Notes: generated by a model from the sequence alone, not told the origin. A stretch of 64,000 nucleotides of DNA from Thermus sp. LT1-2-5 (GCF_040363165.1 NZ_BSRG01000001.1:248001-312000), one strand, 5' to 3'. Numbered from the stretch's first letter, positions 38,391-47,715 are shown. Made by a program: numbers and translations.

Positions 38391-39335
38391 TTAGTCCTTT
38401 AGCTTCTTCACCGCCTCGATGAGGGCGGGCACCACCTGGTGCACATCCCCCACGATGCCGTAGTCGGCGTGCTTGAAGATGGGGGCCTCGGGGTCCTTGT
38501 TCACCGCCACGATGTACTTGCTCTTGTTCATCCCCGCCAGGTGTTGCACGGCCCCCGAAACGCCCAGGGCGATGTAGAGGGAAGGCTGCACCGTCTTGCC
38601 CGTCTGGCCCACCTGCTCGCTATAGGGCCGCCAGCCGGCGTCCACCACCGCCCGGGTGGCCCCCACGGCCCCGCCCAAGAGGGCGGCCATCTCCTCCACC
38701 AAGCGGAAGGCCTCGGCGCTTCCCATACCCCGGCCTCCCGTGACCACGATGTCCGCCTCGGTGAGGGAAACCCCCTTCTTCTCCTCCTGCACCCGCTCCA
38801 GCACCTCCACCGTGGGGACAGGAGGCACCTCTAGGGGCTTCACGGCTCCGGGGGCGGCCAAGGGTTCCGCCAAGGGGGTGGTGTTGGGCTTCACGCTAAG
38901 GACCACGGGCAAGGCGGACCTTACCTTTTGCGTCACCCGGTTCAGGTAGGCGTAGCGGGTGGCCACCACCGCCCCGCCCTCCACCCCGCTTTCCAGGGTG
39001 TCCTCCAGAAGCCCCGCCTTCAGGGCGTAGGCCACCCGGCCCAAGTAGGTGCGGCTTTGCCGGGAGGAGGGGGCCACCACCGCTTGGGCCCCCATCTCCC
39101 CTGCCGCCGCCACGACCCCCGCAGCCCACTTCTCTGCGGTGTAGGGGCCTAGGGTGGCGGTGTAGAGGGTTTCCACGTAGGCCAAAGCCTCCTCTACGGG
39201 CGCTGTTTCCTCCGCCAAGAGGACGCCCGCCACCCGGCCGCCCAAGGCCTCCGCCAGGGCCCGGGCCCGGGTAAGGGCCTCGAGGCTTCCCTTCCTTAGC
39301 TTGTTCCCATCGTGGTCCAGCACCACCAGAACCAT
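38391..39335 (-). CDS. etfA: Electron transfer flavoprotein alpha subunit
   Basis: A 314-residue EtfA. The C-terminal FAD-binding domain is intact: GGRGMGSAEAF, SEQVGQTGKTVQPSLYIALG and VNKDPEAPIFKHADYGIVGD. EtfAB takes electrons from acyl-CoA dehydrogenases and passes them to the quinone pool through ETF-quinone oxidoreductase. ATG 39335 after TAGGAGGTG is preferred to GTG 39341. It is the last gene of the acyl-CoA dehydrogenase-etfB-etfA operon. Confidence 0.94.
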   Translation of the reverse strand: MVLVVLDHDGNKLRKGSLEALTRARALAEALGGRVAGVLLAEETAPVEEALAYVETLYTATLGPYTAEKWAAGVVAAAGEMGAQAVVAPSSRQSRTYLGRVAYALKAGLLEDTLESGVEGGAVVATRYAYLNRVTQKVRSALPVVLSVKPNTTPLAEPLAAPGAVKPLEVPPVPTVEVLERVQEEKKGVSLTEADIVVTGGRGMGSAEAFRLVEEMAALLGGAVGATRAVVDAGWRPYSEQVGQTGKTVQPSLYIALGVSGAVQHLAGMNKSKYIVAVNKDPEAPIFKHADYGIVGDVHQVVPALIEAVKKLKD

Positions 39336-39344
39336 AGCCACCTC

Positions 39345-40088
39345 CTAGAGGACCTTGGCCTCTTCGTGGAGGAGACGCACCAGCTCCTCCGCCGCCGCCA
39401 CGGGATCCTTGCCGTCCAGGACTTTTTGCAGGCGGGTCTTTTCCTGGATGCTTTCCTCGAGGATCTCTACCTTTGGCGCGCCCGAGAAGGCCACCTTTTT
39501 GATCTCCTTCTTCTTGGCCTTCATGATCCCCGGCAGGGTGGGGTAGCGGGGCTCGTTTAGGCCCTGCTGCGTGGTGAAGACGGCGGGGAGCCGCACCCGG
39601 ACCCACTCCGCCCCCTCGTCCAGGTCGTGCTTGGCCTTGGCCGTCTCGCCCTCCAGTTCCAAGGCGGTGGTCCAGGACACCACGGGAACCCCCAAAGCCT
39701 CGGCCAAGGCGGCGCCCAGGGCTTGGCTGTCCCAGTCCGCCTGCTGCCCCCCGGTGAGGACCAGGGTGGGGGCTTCCTCCCTGATGACCCCAGCCAGGGC
39801 CTCGGCCACCGCCACGGGGTCGGCGAAGCCCTCATAGACCACGTGGATGCCCCGGTCCGCCCCCATGGCCAAGGCGGTGCGGATGGCCTCCTCCGTGCGC
39901 TCGGGGCCGAACCCCACCACGATGGCCTCGCCGCCGTGCTTTTCCCTGAGGCGCAGGGCCTCCTCCACGGCGTACTCGTCCATCTGGTCCAGGATGAGGG
40001 TGGCCCCGGAAAGGTCCACCCGGTTCCCTTGGATCTTGAGCTTGCTCTCCCCATCGGGGACTTGCCGGATCACCGCAACGAACTTCAT
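39345..40088 (-). CDS. etfB: Electron transfer flavoprotein beta subunit
   Basis: A 247-residue EtfB that binds AMP and partners EtfA: MKFVAVIRQVPDGE at the start, NPVD-like region replaced by LILDQMDEYAVEEAL, VVGFGPERTEEAIRTALAMGADR, and the recognition loop around LPGIMKAKKKEIK. ATG 40088 follows AAAGGAGGCAGG; the five codons before it are not needed. It lies nine bases from etfA and 11 bases after the dehydrogenase gene. Confidence 0.93.
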   Translation of the reverse strand: MKFVAVIRQVPDGESKLKIQGNRVDLSGATLILDQMDEYAVEEALRLREKHGGEAIVVGFGPERTEEAIRTALAMGADRGIHVVYEGFADPVAVAEALAGVIREEAPTLVLTGGQQADWDSQALGAALAEALGVPVVSWTTALELEGETAKAKHDLDEGAEWVRVRLPAVFTTQQGLNEPRYPTLPGIMKAKKKEIKKVAFSGAPKVEILEESIQEKTRLQKVLDGKDPVAAAEELVRLLHEEAKVL

Positions 40089-40099
40089 CCTGCCTCCTT

Positions 40100-41245
40100 T
40101 CACTCCGCCAGGACGTGCCTGGCGATGATGAGCCTTTGGATCTCGTTGGTGCCCTCGTAGATCTGGTTAAGCTTCACGTCCCTTAGAAGCTTTTCCACCG
40201 GGAACTCCCGCACGTAGCCGTAGCCCCCGTGGATCTGGATGGCCTGGTTGGCCGCCTCAAAGGCGATTTCCGAGGCGTAGGCCTTGGCGATGGCGCTGGC
40301 GTGGGCGTGGGGTAGGCCCTGATCCGCAAGCCAGGCGGCGTAGTAGGTGTACATGCGGGCCGTTTCGATGCCGATCATCATGTCCGCCAGCTTGAACTGG
40401 ATGGCCTGGAAGTTGGCGATGGGCTGGCCAAAGGCTTCCCGCTCCTTGGCGTACTTTTTGGCCTCGTCCAAGGCCCTGCGGGCCACGCCCACGCTTCCCG
40501 CCGCCACGGGGATGCGGGTCTTGTTCAGGGTGTTCATGGCGATCTTGAACCCTTCCCCTTCCTCCCCCAGCCGGTTTTCCACGGGCACCTTCACGTCCTC
40601 AAAGATGAGCTCGTAGGTGCCGCTCGCCCTTTGGCCCATCTTGCCGTGGATCTTCACCGCTTGGAAGCCTGGGGTGCCCTTTTCCACCACCAAGGCCACC
40701 ACGCCCTTGTGGCGGAGCTCGGGGTTCACCGTGGCGAAGACCACCACCCACTCCGCCTCGCCCCCGTTGGAGATCCACATCTTGGTGCCATTGAGAACGT
40801 AGTGGTCCCCCTGGCGCACGGCCCGGGTCCTAAGGGCGGCGGCGTCGGAGCCGTTTCCGGGCTCGCTCAGGGCGAAGGCGGCCAGGGCCGGTTTTTGGGT
40901 GAGGGGGGTGAGGAAGCGGCGCTTCTGTTCCTCGGTTCCCGCCAGGAGCACGGGGGTGATGCCGAGGTCGCTGGCCATGGGGATGGTGTAGATGCCCATG
41001 CAGGCGTAGGCCAGCTCCTCCCCCACGATAACCTCGTCCAGCATCTTGAGGCCCATCCCCCCGTACGCCTCGGGGATAATGGCGTTGAGGAGGCCCACTT
41101 CGTGGAGCTTTTCGATCACGGGCCAGGGCACCTCCTCCTTCTCGTCGTACTCCGCCGCCACAGGCAGGATGACCTCCTTGGCGAAGCGGCGGGCGAGGGC
41201 CTGGAGTTGCTTTTGCTCTTCCGTCAGGCTGAAGTCCACGGGCAT
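40100..41245 (-). CDS. Acyl-CoA dehydrogenase (short/medium-chain type)
   Basis: A 381-residue flavoprotein of normal ACAD length: FALSEPGNGSDAAA, NGTKMWISNGGEA, the catalytic Glu region in QIHGGYGYVREFPVE and YEGTNEIQRLIIARH. It oxidises acyl-CoA to trans-2-enoyl-CoA and hands electrons to EtfAB, encoded directly downstream in the same operon. ATG 41245 follows GGGAGGTCGGGT. A canonical promoter and a FadR-like operator lie 33-70 bases upstream, so it is probably co-regulated with the fad operon. Confidence 0.94.
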   Translation of the reverse strand: MPVDFSLTEEQKQLQALARRFAKEVILPVAAEYDEKEEVPWPVIEKLHEVGLLNAIIPEAYGGMGLKMLDEVIVGEELAYACMGIYTIPMASDLGITPVLLAGTEEQKRRFLTPLTQKPALAAFALSEPGNGSDAAALRTRAVRQGDHYVLNGTKMWISNGGEAEWVVVFATVNPELRHKGVVALVVEKGTPGFQAVKIHGKMGQRASGTYELIFEDVKVPVENRLGEEGEGFKIAMNTLNKTRIPVAAGSVGVARRALDEAKKYAKEREAFGQPIANFQAIQFKLADMMIGIETARMYTYYAAWLADQGLPHAHASAIAKAYASEIAFEAANQAIQIHGGYGYVREFPVEKLLRDVKLNQIYEGTNEIQRLIIARHVLAE

Positions 41246-41277
41246 ACCCGACCTCCCCTTGGGCAAGGGGCCCACTC

Positions 41278-41292
41278 TTTGACTTAGTCTAA
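41278..41292. promoter_or_regulatory. FadR-like operator before the acyl-CoA dehydrogenase-etf operon
   Basis: TTTGACTTAGTCTAA covers the -10 box of the leftward promoter. It differs from the fad-operon site at only two positions, both in less conserved places, and is a near-perfect palindrome. Placement over the -10 implies repression. Confidence 0.7.
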
Positions 41293-41314
41293 GATTTTGC
41301 CCTTCCCCTTGCAA
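41286..41314 (-). promoter_or_regulatory. Promoter of the acyl-CoA dehydrogenase-etfB-etfA operon
   Basis: On the minus strand a -35 TTGCAA (41309-41314) and a -10 TAGACT (41286-41291) are spaced by 17 bases. The FadR-like palindrome covers the -10. Confidence 0.75.
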
Positions 41315-41343
41315 CCCAGGCCCCATGCTACCATTGGAGGCAG

Positions 41344-44235
41344 ATGAGATTGGCCGAGCAACTGGGGGTTTTGGCCCGTTTTCAACGGGCCCTTCTTAAA
41401 GAGTTGGAACCTGTGCAAATCCTGCGCAACCTCCTCGAGGTGGCCACGGAAGAGGGGGTGGAGCGGGCCGCCCTTTTCCTCTACCACCCCTCCACCCGGG
41501 AACTGGTGGGCGAGGTGGCCTCGGGAAGGGGCCGGCACTACACGGTTTCCGCCATCGCCCTGCCCCTGTACACCAAGGGGCCGGTGCAGGAGGCGTTTTT
41601 CGCCGAAGGGCCTGTGAAGAGGGGGGAGGAGTGGCTTCTGCCCGTGGTGGGGGAGGAGGCCCTCTTCTGCTGGAGTGACCCCGAGGCTCGCTGCCAGGAA
41701 AGGCCCCGGGCCACCCGGGAGACTCGAGCCTTGGTCTGCCCCAGTTGTTCCCGGTTTGGGGCCAAAGGGGTGCTGAGCTTGGAGGGGGTTCCCCAAGCCC
41801 TCCAGCCCCTCTTGCCCCTCCTTGCCCAGCTCACCGCCTTGGCCCTGAAGAACGGGGAGCTTCTGGCGAGCCGCAATGCCGCCTTAGAAAAACTTTCCCG
41901 GCACGTGGAAGCCTTAGCCCACGTGAGCGCCCTGGCTCGGGAGGTGGCCCGTTCCTTGGAACCTGGGGCCGTTTTAGAAACCCTGGCCCGGGCCCTATCC
42001 CAGCGCTTTGGCTTTTTCCGGGTCACCGTGGCCCTGGTCAAGGAGGGCCACCTAGAGGGCCACCTCACCGTGCGGGGTCAAGAGGTGTTCTGGACGGAGG
42101 GGAGGAGCCGGATCCACTTGGTCCTGGACGTTTCCCCGGATCCCATGGCCCGGGCGGTGCGGGAGCGGAGGACGCTTGTTCTCCCAAGGGACCAGTTGCC
42201 CCCGGCCGTGGGCCAAGACGTGGGGGCCAGCGTGGCCTACGTGCCCGTGCTGGCTGAGGAGGAGCCTTTGGGGGTGGTGGCGGTGGACCACGGCCCGGGC
42301 GGGGGCCCGGTGAGCCCAGAAGAGGTGGGCTACGTGGAGCTTTTGGCCGGGGTGGCGGGGGTGGCCCTGAAAAACGCAAAGCTTTACCGGGAGAAGGCCC
42401 AGCTTTTCTCGGCCCTAGCGGCGGAACGGAAGCGGTTATCCCAGGTCTTGGAGGACCTTCCCGATGGGGTGGTGGTCCTCTTTGGGGAGCGGGGTTTTGC
42501 CAACCTGCGGGCCCGGGAGGCCTTGGGCCTAGGGCCGGAGGTGGCCCTTGAGGACCTCCCTGCCGCCCTGGGCCCTGCGCTAGAGGGGGGAAGGCTTGAG
42601 CTGCCCTTAGGTGGGCGGAGCTACAGCGTCAGGGGCCGGGCGGTGGGGGAGATGCGCATCCTGGTGCTCCACGACATCAGCGAGCGGGTGCGGATGGAGC
42701 GGGCCTTGCGGGAACAGGTGGCCTTTACCCAAGCCTTGGTGGACCTGGCCCAAGCTGCCCTACGGGAGCGGAGGCTTAGGGGCTTGGCCGAGGCCATTGT
42801 GCGCCGCCTCCAGGCCCTTTTCGCCGCGGAAGAAGGCGTGCTTGTGGCGGAAGGGGAAGGGGTTCTCTTTGCCACTTGTCCCCTGCCTCCCTCCCTGCCC
42901 CGGCCCAACCTTTTGGAGCGCGCTTTGGCCGAGGAAAGTCCCTTGGGTGTGGAGGAGCTTCGTCCCCAAGAGTGCGCCATTGCTGCCACCTTGGGCTTGC
43001 GAAGCGCCTTGGTGGTGCCCTTCCGCGCCGGGGTATTTCGGGGCGGTCTCCTCCTGGGCTACCGGCAAAAGCGCCGCATAGGAGAGCGGCTTCTCGCTCG
43101 CCTCGCCCAGGTGGGGACCCTCCTGGCCTTGGTGTTGGAGAAGGCCCGCTTCCTGGAGCTCTTGGAGGCCGAGGAAGAGCGGTTGAGAGCGCTTATGGAG
43201 CACTCTCAAGACGTGGTTTACATTTTGGACGGGGAGGGCGGGATCCGTTTTGTAAGCGCCAGCGTTCGGGGAATATTGGGTTACGACCCCGAGGGGTATA
43301 AAAGGATGCCCCTCAACGCCTTAGACTTCGTCCACCCCGAGGACCGCTCTGTAGCGGAGGGCCTCTTCCAGGAGCTTCTGGCCCATCCCGGGGAGGTGCG
43401 CACGGGGGAGTTCCGCGTCCTCCACGCCGAGGGCACCCCTATTCCTGTGGAGGCCTGGGGCCGGAACCTCCTCCACGAGCCCCGGGTGGGTGGGGTGGTG
43501 GTGAACCTCAGGGACTTAAGGCCCCGCCTCGAGGCCGAACGCCTCAAGGGCGAGTTCATCGCCGCCGTTTCCCACGAGCTCCGCACCCCCTTGGCGGTGA
43601 TCATGGGCTTGGCGGAGCTCCTTAAGGAGGAGGGACTTTCCCCCAGCGCGGAGGAGTCCGTGGACCTTATTCTGGAAAGCGCCTTCCGCCTCAAGACCAT
43701 GGTGGACAACCTCCTGGACACGAGCCGCCTCGAGGCGGGCCGCTTTGAGGTGAGCCGGCGCCCCGTGGACCTGAGGCCCAAGCTCCTGGAGATCGCCCGC
43801 AGCTTCCAGGGGGTGGCCCGGCTTTCCGGGGTGGAGTTCCAGGTAGAAGTCCCCGAGCTCCCCGTGGTGGAGGCGGACCCGGAGCGCATGGTGCAGGTGG
43901 TGGGCAACCTACTCTCCAACGCCTTCAAGTTCACCCCTCCAGGTGGCCGGGTGCGCCTTTCCGCTAGGCTGGAAGGGGAGGCCTTGGTCCTGGAGGTGGC
44001 GGACACCGGGCCCGGCATCCCCAAGGAGGAGCTTCCCCGGCTCTTCCAACGCTATGCCCGGGCCAATAACCCTGGCGCCCGGGGCGTGGCCGGCACCGGC
44101 CTTGGCCTTTACATCTCCCGCCACATCGTGGAGGCCCACGGGGGGCGTATAGAGGTGGAAACGGAGGAGGGCAAGGGAAGCCTCTTCCGGGTTATCCTAC
44201 CCCTATATGGCCCGCATCCTGCTGGTGGAGGATGA
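41344..44235 (+). CDS. Soluble multi-GAF/PAS sensor histidine kinase
   Basis: A 963-residue kinase without membrane segments. Approximate order: GAF-like domain 15-175, GAF domain 190-355, PAS-like 370-450, GAF-like 455-600, PAS 615-730 (DVVYILDGEGGIRFVSAS), HisKA with His744 in AVSHELRTPL, and HATPase with NLLSNAFKFTPPGGR and GTGLGLYISRHIVEAHGG. The first GAF carries Cys109, Cys117, Cys132 and Cys135 (CPSC), a possible metal or iron-sulfur site. Ligand unknown. The stop lies 29 bases inside the receiver gene, so translation is coupled. Confidence 0.9.
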   Translation: MRLAEQLGVLARFQRALLKELEPVQILRNLLEVATEEGVERAALFLYHPSTRELVGEVASGRGRHYTVSAIALPLYTKGPVQEAFFAEGPVKRGEEWLLPVVGEEALFCWSDPEARCQERPRATRETRALVCPSCSRFGAKGVLSLEGVPQALQPLLPLLAQLTALALKNGELLASRNAALEKLSRHVEALAHVSALAREVARSLEPGAVLETLARALSQRFGFFRVTVALVKEGHLEGHLTVRGQEVFWTEGRSRIHLVLDVSPDPMARAVRERRTLVLPRDQLPPAVGQDVGASVAYVPVLAEEEPLGVVAVDHGPGGGPVSPEEVGYVELLAGVAGVALKNAKLYREKAQLFSALAAERKRLSQVLEDLPDGVVVLFGERGFANLRAREALGLGPEVALEDLPAALGPALEGGRLELPLGGRSYSVRGRAVGEMRILVLHDISERVRMERALREQVAFTQALVDLAQAALRERRLRGLAEAIVRRLQALFAAEEGVLVAEGEGVLFATCPLPPSLPRPNLLERALAEESPLGVEELRPQECAIAATLGLRSALVVPFRAGVFRGGLLLGYRQKRRIGERLLARLAQVGTLLALVLEKARFLELLEAEEERLRALMEHSQDVVYILDGEGGIRFVSASVRGILGYDPEGYKRMPLNALDFVHPEDRSVAEGLFQELLAHPGEVRTGEFRVLHAEGTPIPVEAWGRNLLHEPRVGGVVVNLRDLRPRLEAERLKGEFIAAVSHELRTPLAVIMGLAELLKEEGLSPSAEESVDLILESAFRLKTMVDNLLDTSRLEAGRFEVSRRPVDLRPKLLEIARSFQGVARLSGVEFQVEVPELPVVEADPERMVQVVGNLLSNAFKFTPPGGRVRLSARLEGEALVLEVADTGPGIPKEELPRLFQRYARANNPGARGVAGTGLGLYISRHIVEAHGGRIEVETEEGKGSLFRVILPLYGPHPAGGG

Positions 44236-44569
44236 GCCCCTGGTGGCCCACACGGTGCGCCGCATCCTGGAGCGGGCTGGGCATGAGGTGGAATGGGCCC
44301 CCTCGGGAAAGGTGGCCCTGGAGCGCTTGGAGGAAGGGGCGTACGACCTGGTGCTCTGCGACCTGGTGATGCCGGGGGTTTCCGGCCTCGAGGTGATCCG
44401 GGAGTTGGGACGGCGCGGGGGCCCCCCGGTCCTGGCCCTTTCTGCCAGCGTTTCCACCAGGAGCCAGGAGGAGGCCTTGGAGGCGGGGGCCAAGGGCTTC
44501 CTTGGCAAGCCCTTTGACGCCCAAATCCTCCTCGCCCAGGTGGCGCGGCTTTTGGGAGAAAGCGCCTAA
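44207..44569 (+). CDS. Single-domain response regulator
   Basis: A 120-residue receiver domain with no output domain: acidic pair in LLVEDEPLVA, phospho-acceptor Asp in LVLCDLVMPGVSG, switch Ser in ALSASVS and Lys in FLGKPFD. It overlaps the histidine kinase gene by 29 bases and is surely its partner. With no DNA-binding domain, the signal must go to another protein, either a phosphorelay or a direct protein target. Start ATG 44207. Confidence 0.92.
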   Translation: MARILLVEDEPLVAHTVRRILERAGHEVEWAPSGKVALERLEEGAYDLVLCDLVMPGVSGLEVIRELGRRGGPPVLALSASVSTRSQEEALEAGAKGFLGKPFDAQILLAQVARLLGESA

Positions 44570-44602
44570 TCTGCTAAGCTAGGGTCGTTCGGAGGAGGGG
44601 GT

Positions 44603-45679
44603 ATGGAAAGGCGGAGTTTTCTGAAGAAGGTGGGCGTGGGCGTGGCAGCGAGCCTCACCTATTCCGCCTACGCCCAGGCTCAACCCCAGGTGCGCTGGCG
44701 GCTCGTATCTAGCTACCCTAGGAGCTTAGACACCCTTTACGGTGGGGCGGAGGATCTGGCCAAGCGGGTTTCCGACCTCACGGGGGGCCGGTTCCAGATC
44801 CGCGTGTACCAGGCGGGGGAGATCGTTCCTGGGGGGCAGGTGCTGGATGCGGTGCAGCAGGGCACGGTGGAGGCGGGGCACACCTACGGGCCCTTCTACG
44901 TGGGCAAAAGCCCGGCCCTAGCCTTCGATGGGGGAGTGCCCTTCGGCCTCACCTACCGCCAGCACAACGCCTGGATGCTCTTCGGCGGGGGGTTAGAGCT
45001 CTTGCGGGAGGTCTACGCCGACTTCGGCGTCCTCCAGTTTCCCGGGGGGAACACGGGGGCGCAGATGGGGGGCTGGTTCCGCAAGGAGATCCGATCCCTC
45101 GCCGACCTAAAGGGCCTTCGCATGCGCATCCCTGGCCTAGGCGGGCTCGTGATGGGCCGGCTCGGGGTGGTGCCCCAGACCCTGGCCGCCGGGGACATCT
45201 ACCCCGCCTTGGAGCGGGGCACCATTGACGCCACCGAGTTCTCCGGCCCCTACGACGACGAGAAGCTCGGCTTTTACAAGGTGGCCCGCTACTACTACTA
45301 CCCCTCCTTCTGGGAGCCTTCAGCCCAGCTTTCCTTCCTGGTGTCCCAGCGGGAGTGGGCTAGGCTCCCTAAGGAGTTCCAGGAGGCCTTCCAGGTGGCG
45401 GCCCAGGAGGTGAACCTCACCATGATGGCCAAGTACGATGCGCAAAACCCTAAAGCCCTCCGCCGCCTCCTCGCTGCCGGGGTGCGCCTAAGGCGCTGGC
45501 CCACGGAGGTGATGAAGAAGGCGTTGGAGGAGGCCCGGGCCCTCTACGAGGAGCAGGCGGCGAAAGACCCCACGTACAAGAAGGTCTACGCCGCCTACTG
45601 GGCTTTCCGGGAGGAAGAGTACCGCTGGTTTGGCGTGGCCGAGCTGGCCTACGAGACTTTCGCCTTCCCCGCCCCTTAG
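44603..45679 (+). CDS. TRAP transporter substrate-binding protein (DctP family), orphan
   Basis: A 358-residue periplasmic binding protein. The N-terminus RRSFLKKVGVGVAAS is a twin-arginine-type signal with cleavage likely after AYAQA. The mature part shows DctP-family features: VYQAGEIVPGGQVLDAVQQG, GLRMRIPGLGG and ALERGTIDATEF, with Arg and aromatic residues that usually bind a carboxylate. The dctQ and dctM membrane subunits are not adjacent. It follows the response regulator by 33 bases with a GGAGGAGGGGG site, so it may serve the kinase system or a distant permease. Ligand unknown. Confidence 0.88.
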   Translation: MERRSFLKKVGVGVAASLTYSAYAQAQPQVRWRLVSSYPRSLDTLYGGAEDLAKRVSDLTGGRFQIRVYQAGEIVPGGQVLDAVQQGTVEAGHTYGPFYVGKSPALAFDGGVPFGLTYRQHNAWMLFGGGLELLREVYADFGVLQFPGGNTGAQMGGWFRKEIRSLADLKGLRMRIPGLGGLVMGRLGVVPQTLAAGDIYPALERGTIDATEFSGPYDDEKLGFYKVARYYYYPSFWEPSAQLSFLVSQREWARLPKEFQEAFQVAAQEVNLTMMAKYDAQNPKALRRLLAAGVRLRRWPTEVMKKALEEARALYEEQAAKDPTYKKVYAAYWAFREEEYRWFGVAELAYETFAFPAP

Positions 45680-47715
45680 TCCACCTTCTCTAGGCGCACG
45701 GCGCTCACCTTGTACTCCGGGATGCGGCTGATGGGGTCCAAGGCGTCCAGGGTGAGGCGGTTGGCGGGAGCCTCGGCGAAGTGGAAGGGGGCGTAGACCA
45801 CCCCTTCGGGGGTGCGCTCCGTCACCCAGGCCCGGGCGCGGATGCGGCCCCGACGGCTCACCACGTAGATGGGCTCGCCGTCTGCCAGGCCCAGCTTGGC
45901 GGCATCCTTGGGGTTCACCTCCACCTTGAGCTCGGGGTAGGCCTCCTGGAGGCGGCTGTTGCGGCTTAAGGTTCCCCCGTGCCAGTGGAAGAGGACGCGG
46001 CCGGTGGAGAGGGTGAAGGGGTAGTCCTCCGAAGGGGGTTCCGCCGGAGGGGTATAGTCCACGGGGTAGAAGCGGGCCCGGCCCGTGGGGGTGTTGAAGC
46101 GCTCCCGGAAGAGCACCGCCTCCCCAGGGTGGTCCTCGAGGGGACAAGGCCACCGCACCCCCGCCGTTTCCAGGCGGGCGTAGGAGATCCCCCCCATGAG
46201 CTCGGGAATGGCCTGGCGCACCTCTTCCCAGATGGCCTCGGGGCCGGGGTAGGTGGGCCAGGGGCGCCCCAGGGCCCGGGCCAGGCGTTGGCCCAGCGCC
46301 TGGGTAATCCACCAGTCGGGCCGGGCCTCGCCTGGGGGGTCCAGGAGCTTCCGCACCCGCTGTACCCGGCGGTCGGTGTTGGTGAAGGTGCCGTCCTTTT
46401 CCAGGAAGCTGGCGGCGGGGAGGACCACGTGGGCGAAGGGGGTGGTTTCGTTTTCCAGGATGTCTTGGACGATGAGGAAGGGAAGGGCGGCGAGCTTGGA
46501 CTTCAGGTGGTCCTGGTAGGGCTCGCTGGTGACGGGGTCCTCCCCGATGAGGTAGATGGCCTCCACCTCCGGGATGGCCTCAAAGACCTCGGTCATGCGC
46601 AGGCCTGGCCGGGGGTTGAGGGGCACCCCCCATAGGGCCTCGAAGCGGGCCCTGGCCGCCTCCTCCGCCACCTTCAGGTAGCCGGGGTAGACGTCAGGCA
46701 AGGCCCCCATGTCCCCGGCCCCTTGCACGTTGTTCTGGCCCCGCAAGGGGTTCAGGCCCGCCCCTTCCTTGCCCACCTTGCCCGTCAGGAGCGCCAAGTT
46801 CACCAGGGCCTGGGCCGTGGCCGTGCCCTTGGTGTGCTGGGTGACCCCCATGGCCCAGTAAGCCCCGGCCCGCTCCGTGGTGGCGTAGAGCCGGGCAGCC
46901 AGGGCGATCTTCTCCCGCTCCACCCCGGTGATGGCCTCCGCCTGTTCCAAGGTGTACGCTTCCAGGCTGGCCCGCCACTCGGCGAAGCCCTCGGTGCGGG
47001 CCTCCACGTAGGCCCGGTCCCACAGGCCCTCCTCCAGGATGTACCGGGCCATGGCGTTCAGGAGGAACAGGTCGGTGCCGGGGCGCACCCGAAGCCACAA
47101 GGTGGCGGCTTCCGCCATGCCCGTATACCGGGGGTCCACCACGATCATCCTTGCTCCCTGGCGCACCCGCTTCTTGATCATGGCGGCGATGACGGGGTGG
47201 GTTTCCGTGGTGTTGGAGCCCACCACCAAAAAGAGGTCGGTTTTCCAGATGTCCTCGATGGGGTTCGTCATGCTGGCCCCGCCCAGGGAGCGGGAGAGGG
47301 CGGCGGTGGAGGAGGAGTGGCAAAGCCGGGAGCAGTGGTCCACGTTGTTGGTGCCCAGGAGGGCCCGGGCCAGCTTCTGGGCCAGGTACACCTCCTCGTT
47401 GCTGGTCTTGGCAGAGGGGAAGACGGCGATGGCCTCGGGACCCTTTCGCCTTAAGACCTCAAGGAGTTTTTCCGCCGCGAAGTCCAGGGCCTCTTCCCAG
47501 GTGGCCCTGCGGAAAGGGGCGTTCCGGCTTTCCCGCACCAGGGGGTGAAGGAGACGCTTGCCCGAAAAGGGGAAGTCCAGGCCAAAGCGCCCCTTGACGC
47601 AAAGGGCCCCGTGGTTGGGCGGGATGTCCGGGGCCAGGACCCGGACCACCCGGCCGCCTTTGACCTCGGGTTCCACCTGGCAACCCACGCCGCAGTAGGG
47701 GCACGTGGTGCGCAT
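45676..47715 (-). CDS. Formate dehydrogenase catalytic subunit (Mo/W-bis-MGD)
   Basis: A 679-residue catalytic subunit oxidising formate to CO2. The [4Fe-4S] ligands are Cys5, Cys8, Cys12 and Cys39 (CPYCGVGC...CVKG). Cys132-His133 (SRLCHSSST) stands where E. coli FdhH has selenocysteine-His, so this is the Cys type. Further family marks are GQNNVQGAGDMGALP, TSEPYQDHL and LFHWHGGTLSRNS. ATG 47715 shares one base with the stop of the iron-sulfur subunit (TGATG). The N-terminal ferredoxin-like region found in FdsA is supplied by the separate preceding gene. Confidence 0.92.
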   Translation of the reverse strand: MRTTCPYCGVGCQVEPEVKGGRVVRVLAPDIPPNHGALCVKGRFGLDFPFSGKRLLHPLVRESRNAPFRRATWEEALDFAAEKLLEVLRRKGPEAIAVFPSAKTSNEEVYLAQKLARALLGTNNVDHCSRLCHSSSTAALSRSLGGASMTNPIEDIWKTDLFLVVGSNTTETHPVIAAMIKKRVRQGARMIVVDPRYTGMAEAATLWLRVRPGTDLFLLNAMARYILEEGLWDRAYVEARTEGFAEWRASLEAYTLEQAEAITGVEREKIALAARLYATTERAGAYWAMGVTQHTKGTATAQALVNLALLTGKVGKEGAGLNPLRGQNNVQGAGDMGALPDVYPGYLKVAEEAARARFEALWGVPLNPRPGLRMTEVFEAIPEVEAIYLIGEDPVTSEPYQDHLKSKLAALPFLIVQDILENETTPFAHVVLPAASFLEKDGTFTNTDRRVQRVRKLLDPPGEARPDWWITQALGQRLARALGRPWPTYPGPEAIWEEVRQAIPELMGGISYARLETAGVRWPCPLEDHPGEAVLFRERFNTPTGRARFYPVDYTPPAEPPSEDYPFTLSTGRVLFHWHGGTLSRNSRLQEAYPELKVEVNPKDAAKLGLADGEPIYVVSRRGRIRARAWVTERTPEGVVYAPFHFAEAPANRLTLDALDPISRIPEYKVSAVRLEKVD

